In this document: in pieces, positions 1 through 8,016 of the stretch
How the letters are laid out: the number at the start of each line of letters is the position of its first letter
Numbering within the stretch: position 1 is the stretch's first letter
Source: Ignavibacteria bacterium
Lineage (GTDB): Bacteria; Bacteroidota; Ignavibacteria; Tepidaquicellales; Tepidaquicellaceae
Direction: 5' to 3'
Length of the DNA: 14,814 bases
Assembly (NCBI GenBank): GCA_018058125.1
Contig: JAGPCH010000008.1
Span: forward strand, 1-14,814
Notes under the pieces: generated by a model
The model's input: only the letters and a program-made list of their open reading frames with translations
What the model was told of the DNA's origin: nothing
The model's database searches: none
Made by a program: the position numbers and the translations under genes

Positions 1-1775
1 GAATTATCTCTGGCATTACCGTATCTTGAATCTGAAAAATTCTTATTCCCATCATAAGGATCGACAAAAGTAGTATCCGCTAAAATCCCTGTTCCGGATC
101 TGCTCCAGTGAGTGGTTCCGTTCTCAGCATTATCCATATAGAGAATGTTTGGCTTGCCTACATTGATTCTTATTGTATCGAGTGAAGTTACAATTCCCTC
201 CTGCTTTACCGAAACAAAAAATTTCATTTCATCCATTACTACAGCCGAAGAGGTTATTCCGAACTTTATAAGTTGGGATAAATTGTTCTCCGATTGTCCG
301 GAATAAATGCTGTCATAATCCGAATGAGTGTTTACCGGAACTGCATTAGCATAATTTGTAGTAACATCTATGGTTACATTTTTAGAGGTTTTGGAAAGAC
401 CGCGGTTTTTAAGAGTGATCAAAAGATCCAGCGTATCGTTTCTACCTGCAAATCCATTTCCTTCGATCTTATAATTTCTGAAATCCGCAAAAGCTCCGCC
501 CACCCAGGAGAGATATTTCATTGCAAAGAGATTCTCACTTGCAACGGGTATTATTTCCGATTGTGATGGCCAGAAACCCGTTCCTCCTACTTCGGGAGTC
601 CAGCAGTAAGTTCCATTAGAATGAAGATAATCCCTTGTAGTTCCGCTTGAATAATAATCGAGCATTTCCTTTACAGTACCATATAAATAATTATTAGAGG
701 CGGCAAAGTCAGATGAGAATTCGGAATAAACTTCATATTTAATTGCAGAATCATTGTAACCGTAAGGATTAAGATATCTTCCTGCCGCTGAGTGCATGGT
801 GAATGAGATCTTTGGATTGATCTGCGCCAGGAAAAGTTTTACTGCCTGAGTTTCCGGTTCTGATGCCGCCGAAGGTCCTCTGTAAGTTTCAGACGAAGGA
901 TCATTACTCGATCCTGAGTTTTCACCCCATCCGTAATCATAATTCCTGTTGAGATCAATACCGAAATTTCCACCGCCGTTATTACGTCTGTTCTTTCTCC
1001 AGTTGCCTCCGCCATTTGGATTTGTGGTCTGATTATAAACATATCCGTCAACATTCATAACGGGTACAAAGAAAATTTCCCGATTATTCAAGAGATAGGT
1101 TGCTTCGGGATTTGTTCCGTAATTTTCGAGCAGCCAGTAAATATAATACATCATGCAAGCCATTGACTGCGGTTCGCGCGCATGGTGAAGAGCGTCAAAA
1201 TATATCGGGGCTTCCGTCGCGGATTCATTTACATCGGGATTGTCCGAGATCTTTACTGCATAGATCTGTCTGTTTTCAACTGTAGGTCCAATAGAAAACT
1301 TAGCTGTGATAATATTCGGATATTGAATTCTCATTGAATCAAGCTTCCGGATAATTTCATCGTAAGTATAATACCCTCCCATGCTGCCATATCCGAATCC
1401 GGCAATATTATCATTTTGAAGAATGCTTATACTTTTCTGCATTTCAAATATCGATGGAGTCTGCCTGTTAAGATAATATTCATTCATATCAGGGATCTTT
1501 ATTTCAAAACTCATTCCTGCAAATTTTAACCGGTTCAATTCTTTATGATTTAAAACAAGCACTATGCCTTCCTTAATATTTCCGTGATAATGCTCAACGG
1601 TTATGTCATTATTCTGAAGCCGCATTATATCCGACGGATCCGATATATTAATTTTTACAAGGCTGTACTTATCAGGATTATCCTTTTCCGAATCCGGATC
1701 TGCAGCACTTAATCCAAAATATAAAAATGATGATAAGAAAATAATTAACAGAGAATAAATTTTTATGATATTCAT
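1..1775 (-). CDS. Secreted zinc carboxypeptidase, peptidase family M14 (3' end outside window)
   Basis: Reading leftward from the ATG at 1775-1773 there is an open frame of about 591 codons with no stop before the window edge, so the C-terminus is missing. Residues 1-25 form a typical signal peptide (short basic start, hydrophobic core, ending near LSAAD), so the protein is exported. The M14 catalytic domain spans roughly residues 130-420. The zinc motif HxxE is in HHAREP (H198, E201), the substrate-binding Asn-Arg pair is in DLNRNYDYGW (near 275-283), the third zinc ligand is H328 in FTMHSAAG, and the catalytic glutamate is E395 in WTPEVGG. Beyond about 420 lies beta-rich, Asn/Ser-rich sequence resembling the accessory domains of large secreted M14 peptidases of Bacteroidota relatives. 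A type IX sorting domain may follow but is not visible. It is divergent from the methyltransferase gene across 146 bp; no Shine-Dalgarno is seen. It likely trims peptides outside the cytoplasm; its substrate is unknown. Confidence 0.93.
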   Translation of the reverse strand, partial: MNIIKIYSLLIIFLSSFLYFGLSAADPDSEKDNPDKYSLVKINISDPSDIMRLQNNDITVEHYHGNIKEGIVLVLNHKELNRLKFAGMSFEIKIPDMNEYYLNRQTPSIFEMQKSISILQNDNIAGFGYGSMGGYYTYDEIIRKLDSMRIQYPNIITAKFSIGPTVENRQIYAVKISDNPDVNESATEAPIYFDALHHAREPQSMACMMYYIYWLLENYGTNPEATYLLNNREIFFVPVMNVDGYVYNQTTNPNGGGNWRKNRRNNGGGNFGIDLNRNYDYGWGENSGSSNDPSSETYRGPSAASEPETQAVKLFLAQINPKISFTMHSAAGRYLNPYGYNDSAIKYEVYSEFSSDFAASNNYLYGTVKEMLDYYSSGTTRDYLHSNGTYCWTPEVGGTGFWPSQSEIIPVASENLFAMKYLSWVGGAFADFRNYKIEGNGFAGRNDTLDLLITLKNRGLSKTSKNVTIDVTTNYANAVPVNTHSDYDSIYSGQSENNLSQLIKFGITSSAVVMDEMKFFVSVKQEGIVTSLDTIRINVGKPNILYMDNAENGTTHWSRSGTGILADTTFVDPYDGNKNFSDSRYGNARDN

Positions 1776-1921
1776 ATTGGTAAGATTAAAAGAAAATTTT
1801 CAGAAGAATTGTAAGTAATTTTTATAATAAATTTGATTTTTATAAATTGTAATAATCAGAAGGTGAAGTACTTAACAAAACTTACTTTTTTTAATTTCCA
1901 TAATAAAGGATAATATTATTT

Positions 1922-2701
1922 ATGAGCAAACATTCAAACAATTCAGTAGAAAGATTTTCCAACAGAGTGGAAAATTACATAAAATACAGACCGCATTATC
2001 CGAAGGATATAATTACATTTCTCAATGAAGAATGCGGGTTTGATAATCAAAAAACAGTTGCAGATATTGGCTCGGGTCCGGGGATATCCTCTGAGAATTT
2101 TATTGAAAACGGAAACACTGTCTATGCTGTTGAGCCAAACGAGGATATGCGCAAAGCTGCTGAATTCATTTTCAGAGATTCGGAAAATTTCAAAAGTGTT
2201 AATGGTACAGCCGAGTCAACTGCTTTAGACAATGACTTTGCCGATCTGATAATTGCAGGTCAGGCATTTCACTGGTTTGATAAAGAGAAATGTAAGATTG
2301 AATTCAAAAGAATCTTAAAAGATGATGGTTATATAGTTCTTATGTGGAATGACAAGATATCTTCAAATGACTTTATGAAAGATTATTACGAACTTATAAA
2401 AAAATATGGTAAAGATTATGACAAGATCAATCATACAAATGTAGATGATGAAGTCATCGGTAAGTTTTTCTCACCTTTAGAATTTAAAAAGAAATCTCTT
2501 CGACATACTCATCCGCTTGATTATGCCGGACTCGAAGGCAGATTGCTTTCTTCGTCATACATACCGCTTGAAGGTGAGCAATTTAAAATTATGATAAAAG
2601 AGTTAAAGGATATGTTTGAGAGATACAGTGAAAATGGTAAAGTGGAAATGGAGTATCAGACGAATTTGTTTTATGGGAAACTAAGTGATAAAGGTATATA
2701 A
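1922..2701 (+). CDS. Class I SAM-dependent methyltransferase (Methyltransf_11/25 type)
   Basis: This 259-residue soluble protein has the Rossmann-type methyltransferase core. Motif I is VADIGSGPG (46-54), which binds S-adenosylmethionine, and the acidic residue after strand 2 is E71 in AVEPNEDM. The sequence LIIAGQAFHWFD (109-120) and the following ILKDDGYIVLMWND are typical of the subgroup that includes trans-aconitate and small-molecule O- and C-methyltransferases. The N-terminal part (about 10-35, RFSNRVENYIKYRPHYP) is also typical of that subgroup. The methyl acceptor cannot be deduced. An AAAGGA stretch about 11 bases before the ATG may serve as a weak ribosome binding site. The gene stands alone, divergent from the M14 peptidase gene, and a run of eight T follows the stop without a clear hairpin. 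Confidence 0.9.
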   Translation: MSKHSNNSVERFSNRVENYIKYRPHYPKDIITFLNEECGFDNQKTVADIGSGPGISSENFIENGNTVYAVEPNEDMRKAAEFIFRDSENFKSVNGTAESTALDNDFADLIIAGQAFHWFDKEKCKIEFKRILKDDGYIVLMWNDKISSNDFMKDYYELIKKYGKDYDKINHTNVDDEVIGKFFSPLEFKKKSLRHTHPLDYAGLEGRLLSSSYIPLEGEQFKIMIKELKDMFERYSENGKVEMEYQTNLFYGKLSDKGI

Positions 2702-2709
2702 TTTTTTTT

Positions 2710-2734
2710 ACCACAAAGACACCAAAACACTAAG
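2710..2734. repeat. CACAAAGACAC-type short degenerate repeat
   Basis: The spacer between the methyltransferase and DUF2283 genes holds ACCACAAAGACACC followed by AAAACACTAAG, an imperfect 9-10 bp periodicity of CAAAGACAC-like units. Similar CACAAAGACAC strings are, from memory, frequent in intergenic DNA of many bacteria. I cannot verify other copies because only this one lies in the window. Confidence 0.35.
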
Positions 2735-2761
2735 AAGGATTTCAAGAATTTTAAAGTATAA

Positions 2762-2794
2762 TTGCATGTAAAAATATATTATATAATACTTTTT
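2762..2794 (+). promoter_or_regulatory. Possible promoter of the DUF2283 gene
   Basis: A TTGCAT box at 2762-2767 and a TATAAT box at 2782-2787 are separated by only 14 bases, short for a housekeeping sigma-70 promoter. A TACTTTTT string at 2787-2794 also resembles the Bacteroidota -7 element TAnnTTTG. The stretch is very AT-rich, so chance matches are likely. Confidence 0.3.
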
Positions 2795-2795
2795 T

Positions 2796-2804
2796 AGAAA
2801 GGAG
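2796..2804 (+). promoter_or_regulatory. Strong Shine-Dalgarno of the DUF2283 gene
   Basis: AGAAAGGAG lies 9 bases before the ATG at 2814. It stands out because most genes in this window have no recognisable Shine-Dalgarno sequence, and it fixes the start of this small gene. Confidence 0.75.
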
Positions 2805-2813
2805 TTTTAAATT

Positions 2814-3035
2814 ATGAAATTAAATTATTATGCGGACACAGATTCTTTATATATTGACTTGTCATCCAAGACAAGTGTTACCAGCGAAGAAATATCTGAA
2901 GGAATTGTCTTTGATTTTGATAAAGACAGTAATATTGTAGGATTGGATATTGATCAAGCAAGCTTGAAATTGGATATGAATGAATTGGTATTAAGTAAAC
3001 TACCGGTTAGTTTGCAGAAGATAACTGTAGAATAA
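2814..3035 (+). CDS. DUF2283 family small protein
   Basis: This 73-residue acidic protein matches the DUF2283 pattern: an N-terminal YYADTDSLYIDLS segment (5-17), a central EEISEGIVFDFDKD (25-38) and a NIVGLDIDQAS segment (40-50). The family is short (about 60-80 residues), of unknown biochemical role, and often found next to small toxin-like genes such as DUF4258, which has led to the idea that it acts as an antitoxin or partner protein. No such partner is adjacent here. The start is supported by a strong Shine-Dalgarno sequence. The gene ends 25 bp from the convergent antitoxin-like gene. Family assignment is fairly secure; function is unknown. Confidence 0.8.
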   Translation: MKLNYYADTDSLYIDLSSKTSVTSEEISEGIVFDFDKDSNIVGLDIDQASLKLDMNELVLSKLPVSLQKITVE

Positions 3036-3039
3036 TATT

Positions 3040-3053
3040 GATTTTTTTAAATC
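3040..3053. terminator. Weak bidirectional terminator-like palindrome
   Basis: GATTT and AAATC form a 5-bp inverted repeat around TTTT between two convergent genes. The stem is short and AT-rich, so only the position between tail-to-tail genes supports the call. Confidence 0.25.
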
Positions 3054-3060
3054 TTTAATT

Positions 3061-3279
3061 TTATCTGCCATATCTTTTTTGTCTTACCGTTTCGACTTCT
3101 TTTGTAATTTCATTCAATGCAGGTGCAGATAAAGAATTTTTTCTTAAATCTTTAAGCAGTGACTTAAATTTATTTTTTGAATCTCCTTTTTCTACAATTG
3201 AAATTAAATTTAAATCTTCTAAGTTTTGCAGAAGTTTTTTTGCTTTCGGGTTTAATATTTCTATACTGATTGTTTGCAT
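3061..3279 (-). CDS. Small antitoxin-like protein, partner not seen
   Basis: This 72-residue protein starts MQTISIEILNPKAKKLLQNL, followed by a short leucine-rich stretch and a basic C-terminus (ETVRQKRYGR). The layout resembles small Bacteroidota antitoxin-type proteins: an N-terminal beta strand, a helix with KALLxxLEDLxLI-like spacing, and a flexible tail. Such proteins are usually encoded just upstream of a RelE/ParE-type toxin. Here the position a toxin would take is occupied by the convergent DUF2283 gene, so it is an orphan or has another function. It lies 91 bp downstream of prfA on the same strand and may be read from the same transcript. No Shine-Dalgarno sequence is seen. I do not recognise an exact family. 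Confidence 0.6.
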   Translation of the reverse strand: MQTISIEILNPKAKKLLQNLEDLNLISIVEKGDSKNKFKSLLKDLRKNSLSAPALNEITKEVETVRQKRYGR

Positions 3280-3337
3280 ATGTGAAATTAAAAATAATAC
3301 TGTTATAGTTCAATAATTAAAAAAATTCTATATATCT

Positions 3338-3371
3338 CAAATTCCCAAATCCAATTTCCCAAATTCCAAAT
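3338..3371. repeat. Degenerate 7-8 bp repeat (AAATTCCC / CCAATTTCCC units)
   Basis: AAATTCCC, AAATCC, AATTTCCC and AAATTCC follow one another directly after the prfA stop codon. Read on the minus strand this is an ATTTGGA/ATTTGGG series with roughly heptameric spacing. It looks like a decayed relative of the perfect 7-bp arrays further right, and its position directly at a gene end is the same. Confidence 0.5.
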
Positions 3372-4444
3372 CAGGACTCAGTATCCGCCAGCCTCTCGGC
3401 TCTGTCAGCAGTTTTTAGTTTGTCAATGATCTCATCAAGATCCCCTTCCATTATTTCTGAAAGATTATACATTGTAAGACCTATCCTGTGGTCGGTAAGT
3501 CTGTTCTGTGGGAAATTATAAGTTCTGATCTTATCACTCCTGTCACCCGACTTCACCATTTTTTTCCTTTGTGAAACGAGCTCCTGATCGCGCTTTGCAA
3601 GTTCGAGTTCATATAGTCTCGAACGAAGAACTTTCATCGCCTTCATTTTATTTTTAAGTTGTGATCGTTCATCCTGACATTGTACAACTGTATTAGTCGG
3701 AAGGTGGGTGATGCGGATCGCGGTCTCAACTTTATTTACATTCTGTCCGCCAGCGCCGCCGGATCTGAACACATCAATCTTTAGATCATTATCATTTACT
3801 TCTACATCAAAATCCTCGGCTTCCGGGAAAACTGCAACCGATGCTGCAGAAGTATGAACTCTGCCATTTGCTTCAGTCTTCGGAACACGCTGTACGCGGT
3901 GAACACCGCTTTCATATTTCAGATCACCATAAATACTTTTACCTGTAATATTCAGAACAACTTCCTTTATCCCTCCCGGTGTAGATGATTCATTGAATTC
4001 GATCATCTCGACTTTCCATCTCTTCGTCTCAAAATACCTTGAGTACATTCTGTAAAGATCCGCTGCAAAAAGCGAGGCTTCTTCACCTCCGGTACCGGAA
4101 CGTATTTCGATTATAGCATTTTTATCATCTGCAGGATCTTTAGGAATAAGCAGCTCCTTAATTTCTATTTCGATTGCTTCGAGGTCAGCTTCAAGCGATT
4201 CCAGTTCAGCTTTTGCAAGCTCTTTCATTTCCGTGTCATTTGTCTCATACAGAAGCTGTTTATTTTCTTCCAGCGCTTTTGTGATACCTAGATATTTATC
4301 ATAAGCATTAACAATGTCTTCAAGACCTGAATACTCTTTAGAGAGTTTTCTGAATTCATTCTGATCATTAGTGATGCCTTCTTCGGCTAACAGATCTGAA
4401 ATTTCAAAATAACGTGATTTAACTTTTTCTAATTTTTCGAACAT
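3371..4444 (-). CDS. prfA: Peptide chain release factor 1
   Basis: The 357-residue protein is a full-length RF1, which ends translation at UAA and UAG codons. The GGQ tripeptide that triggers peptidyl-tRNA hydrolysis is in SGGAGGQNVNKVET (residues 232-234). The stop-codon-reading PxT tripeptide of RF1 appears as PKT (188-190) in HRVQRVPKTEANGR; RF2 would have SPF and an in-frame UGA shift site, neither of which is present. The N-terminal helical domain (1-100) and the RSGTGGEEA segment (115-123) are also typical. The ATG at 4444 fits the usual start. It lies 33 bp downstream of an ATPase gene and is probably co-transcribed with it. The methylase gene prmC, a frequent neighbour of prfA, is not here. 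Confidence 0.98.
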   Translation of the reverse strand: MFEKLEKVKSRYFEISDLLAEEGITNDQNEFRKLSKEYSGLEDIVNAYDKYLGITKALEENKQLLYETNDTEMKELAKAELESLEADLEAIEIEIKELLIPKDPADDKNAIIEIRSGTGGEEASLFAADLYRMYSRYFETKRWKVEMIEFNESSTPGGIKEVVLNITGKSIYGDLKYESGVHRVQRVPKTEANGRVHTSAASVAVFPEAEDFDVEVNDNDLKIDVFRSGGAGGQNVNKVETAIRITHLPTNTVVQCQDERSQLKNKMKAMKVLRSRLYELELAKRDQELVSQRKKMVKSGDRSDKIRTYNFPQNRLTDHRIGLTMYNLSEIMEGDLDEIIDKLKTADRAERLADTES

Positions 4445-4477
4445 TTAAGAAATAAAATTTTAAATTAAAATTGATTT

Positions 4478-5098
4478 TTAATTATTTAGGAATTTTTGAC
4501 TTAATTCTATAATAAAATCCGCTCTTTCGGCTATGTTTTTTGGGGGAATGAAAATAGTTTTGTAACCGAATTTTGAATATGTTTTAATAGTTGATTGATA
4601 ACTTATGACAGCATCTTCATAACTGTGTTTTCTTTCCGAATCGTTTTTATAAATTTCTTTCCATGGTTCAGTAATGAATACATTCTCATTGAATCTGTAT
4701 TCGTTTGCAGCATTTATAAGATGTTTGGGTACTTTTAAATTCAAGTGTTCCCAGCTTATCTGATCAATTATCGATCTGTCAAAAAAGACCAATTCCTTTT
4801 CATCATTCAGAATATTATACTGATACATTGTCCGTGAAACAGTAAGCTCGACAAATTTCATCCAGTCTTTCCAGGGCAACGCATCTCCTTTGATCAGTAT
4901 CTGTTCTTTTACAACCTGACGACCGGTTTCAGGAATAACTTTATATCCTCTGTTTGAAATTTCCTGTAATATGCTTGATTTTCCTGAACCTGAGCAGCCT
5001 GAAATTATAAAAAAATTATTTTTAAAGTTCGCACCTGAGTCCGGCAAACAATAATTGTTTTCACCGTCTTTTTTAAGATAAGGTTTGATCGAATCCAA
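4478..5098 (-). CDS. AAA_28-type P-loop ATPase/kinase-like protein
   Basis: The 206-residue protein contains a Walker A loop, GCSGSGKSS (34-42), the IPETGR motif (55-60) characteristic of AAA_28 (NadR-kinase-like) proteins, and a Walker-B-like strand ELVFFDRSIID (102-112). These proteins are nucleotide-binding and often called predicted ATPases; some relatives phosphorylate small molecules such as nicotinamide riboside. The substrate here is unknown. The start is the TTG at 5098-5096: the frame reaches a TAA four codons upstream without any ATG, and the first internal ATG (about residue 80) is far inside the domain. A second TTG at residue 18 is a possible alternative. It begins 25 bp after the preceding membrane-protein gene and ends 33 bp before prfA, suggesting an operon. 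Confidence 0.8.
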   Translation of the reverse strand: MDSIKPYLKKDGENNYCLPDSGANFKNNFFIISGCSGSGKSSILQEISNRGYKVIPETGRQVVKEQILIKGDALPWKDWMKFVELTVSRTMYQYNILNDEKELVFFDRSIIDQISWEHLNLKVPKHLINAANEYRFNENVFITEPWKEIYKNDSERKHSYEDAVISYQSTIKTYSKFGYKTIFIPPKNIAERADFIIELSQKFLNN

Positions 5099-5123
5099 CT
5101 TATGAAATTATTTAAAATACATT

Positions 5124-5489
5124 TTAATAGATCTGTTTTTCAGTAAGATAAGTTCTGATTTCTTCTTTATTCAAATTTGAAATGGTAATTATTCCAAAAA
5201 CAAAACTGACAACATTTCCGGTAATGATAGTTACTATCTGAAATATTGCCGCAGTTTGAACGGTACTGAACGTACCTCTTTGATTAAGAGTATTTAATTT
5301 ATTGTATGCAATAAAATCCATTACTGCGCTGACTATGTTTATAATCGGAAGAAATCCGGTCAGGCAACCAATTCCGCATGTTGCTATTCCTCCGATGAGA
5401 GTAGTTGTTCCCCAACCAAGAAACGCGAGTATATTTAATATTCCGGATACAAGAAAAAAGGTTCTGGCATTTTGTAAGTCTGATGGCAT
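5124..5489 (-). CDS. Small polytopic membrane protein, unknown function
   Basis: The 121-residue protein has about three hydrophobic segments (roughly 10-31, 33-62 and 78-104), a short polar loop with YNKLNTLNQRG (62-72) between the last two, and a charged C-terminal tail (NKEEIRTYLTEK). A small-residue motif, ATCGIGCLTG, lies in the second segment. I do not recognise a named family. Similar short proteins of unknown role occur in Bacteroidota-like genomes and may belong to the broad TM2/DUF4870-like set. It is followed after 25 bp by the AAA_28 ATPase gene and probably shares its transcript. Confidence 0.65.
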   Translation of the reverse strand: MPSDLQNARTFFLVSGILNILAFLGWGTTTLIGGIATCGIGCLTGFLPIINIVSAVMDFIAYNKLNTLNQRGTFSTVQTAAIFQIVTIITGNVVSFVFGIITISNLNKEEIRTYLTEKQIY

Positions 5490-5564
5490 AATTTTTTAGT
5501 TTAAGTTTTTACAAGTAAAATCAAATACGTCACATAAAAGCAAATGTTAACTTAAACCTGAAAT

Positions 5565-5616
5565 AAAAAAGCAACCGCCTCTATTTTATTTATAAAATTT
5601 TGAGATGATTGCCTTT
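5565..5616 (-). terminator. Intrinsic terminator of the DUF4870-like gene
   Basis: On the minus strand, about 20 bases after the stop codon, AAAGGCAATCATCTC pairs with GAGGCGGTTGCTTTT in a stem of about 15 bp with one mismatch and some G-U pairs. An AT-only loop of about 20 bases separates the arms. The stem is followed by six T. The hairpin plus U-run is a good rho-independent terminator and separates this gene from the next minus-strand cluster. Confidence 0.75.
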
Positions 5617-5636
5617 AAAATATAATTTTTATTTAA

Positions 5637-5975
5637 CTACTTTACCAGATTGAACTTCTCTCCGTATTGTCCGATCACAGGTAATACTTTTACTTCACCA
5701 TTGGCTGCATTCATTATTCCCATTATTAATAATATCACCCACGGAATATAAAGAACCAATCCGATACCGCATGTAATAGTACCTATTATTCCGGCTGCAA
5801 TATTTAAAAGTAATAAAACAATTGATTGTTCGGTGTGAAACATTACAAACTTATTTTTCTTCATATCATCCATCAGTAATGGAATAAAGAATATCAGATA
5901 AGCTATTATTGCCATTGTCTTTCCCTGCTGGATCTCTTCGGGGGTTATATCCAAATTTCTTGTAGATTCTGCCAT
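5637..5975 (-). CDS. DUF4870-like small membrane protein
   Basis: The 112-residue protein has a soluble N-terminus (DITPEEIQQGK), then hydrophobic segments near 20-35, 50-67 and 70-92. Segment KNKFVMFHTEQSIVLLLL (40-57) and the end of the last helix, IMGIMNAANGEVKVLPVIG (84-102), match the DUF4870 pattern (a KFVxFHxxQ segment and a C-terminal GxxNAxxGExxxLPxIG signature). The family's function is unknown. The ATG at 5975 has a strong Shine-Dalgarno sequence seven bases upstream. The gene is monocistronic as far as can be seen: a clear terminator follows it. Confidence 0.8.
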   Translation of the reverse strand: MAESTRNLDITPEEIQQGKTMAIIAYLIFFIPLLMDDMKKNKFVMFHTEQSIVLLLLNIAAGIIGTITCGIGLVLYIPWVILLIMGIMNAANGEVKVLPVIGQYGEKFNLVK

Positions 5976-5982
5976 TAATTGA

Positions 5983-5989
5983 CTCCTTT
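5983..5989 (-). promoter_or_regulatory. Strong Shine-Dalgarno of the DUF4870-like gene
   Basis: On the minus strand AAAGGAG stands seven bases before the ATG at 5975. It confirms this start and, with the DUF2283 site, is one of only two strong Shine-Dalgarno sequences I see in the window. Confidence 0.75.
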
Positions 5990-6028
5990 CGAAAGTTTAA
6001 ATAGTATTGAAAAAAATCGGGTAAAACT

Positions 6029-6448
6029 CTATCTGAAAATCGCTTTGATACTGCCCCAGGTACTTCTTATCCCGGAGACTGTATGAGAAACAGTTATGTG
6101 ATCAGTGTAAGTAACACCTCCGCCGCCATCAATGCATTTTAATCTGTAAAAATAAATTGAAGTGGTTCTGCCTGTTCCGATCTCAACTGAATTATCCTGA
6201 TAAGAATAGTATGAATTATTACCTGTAGCGTCTTTATAGTTGATAAATATAAAATTATCCGGTGATTCCGCGCTTCTTTCTATTTCGAATTTCACGGTTC
6301 CGGTTTCATTACTTGTTTTCCATTCCACTAATACACCCTGAGAATTATCCCTGGCTACAAAATACTGTAATGTAACAGAGGCATATAATAAACCTGACGA
6401 AAAGATCAGTAAAAGTAAAAACTTTATATTTAATTTAGATTTTAACAT
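6029..6448 (-). CDS. Small secreted beta-rich protein, unknown function
   Basis: Using the ATG at 6448 gives 139 residues. The N-terminus is a textbook signal peptide: MLKSKLNIK, a hydrophobic core, then a likely cleavage after LLYA near residue 23. The mature part is a single beta-sandwich-like domain of fibronectin-III or Ig style, with VLVEWKTSNETGTVKFEIERS followed by YYSYQDNSV and IYFYRLKCIDGGG. This VEWKT...FEIERS...YRLK layout is frequent in extracellular proteins of Bacteroidota and relatives, usually as one module of a bigger protein. Here it stands alone without a visible sorting tail. The frame extends upstream to a TTG at 6490, but that would put 14 residues before the signal peptide, so I prefer the ATG. 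It is divergent from enolase. Confidence 0.7.
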   Translation of the reverse strand: MLKSKLNIKFLLLLIFSSGLLYASVTLQYFVARDNSQGVLVEWKTSNETGTVKFEIERSAESPDNFIFINYKDATGNNSYYSYQDNSVEIGTGRTTSIYFYRLKCIDGGGGVTYTDHITVSHTVSGIRSTWGSIKAIFR

Positions 6449-6509
6449 TTGTAAGTGACTTAATATAAAAGCATTATTAAAAAATATCAAGTTTTAATTA
6501 AGTATCTAA

Positions 6510-7928
<1,419 letters not shown>

Positions 7929-7933
7929 AAACA

Positions 7934-7984
7934 TTCACTAAACATAACCAGATATTATTTTCAGATTTATCATAGTGAAAATAA
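7934..7984 (+). other. Mutually exclusive hairpins between eno and queA
   Basis: TTATTTTCA (7955-7963) and TGAAAATAA (7976-7984) form a perfect 9-bp stem with a 12-base loop. TTCACTA (7934-7940) can instead pair with TAGTGAA (7973-7979), and the two pairings share bases 7976-7979. No U-run follows, so this is not a classic terminator. It could be an attenuation-like or RNA-processing structure, or chance in AT-rich DNA. Confidence 0.35.
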
Positions 7985-8016
7985 CTTTACCATATTTTAT
8001 AAATTAAAATTAATTA

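Noticed and set aside
294..566. Plus-strand open frame opposite the M14 peptidase
   Set aside because: It lies in the shadow of the peptidase, has no family features, and the minus-strand frame carries clear catalytic motifs.
2702..2709. Run of eight T after the methyltransferase gene as a terminator
   Set aside because: No stable hairpin precedes it, so a rho-independent terminator cannot be supported.
6449..6490. Upstream TTG start of the small secreted protein
   Set aside because: It would place 14 residues before a complete signal peptide that begins with a Met and basic residues at 6448.
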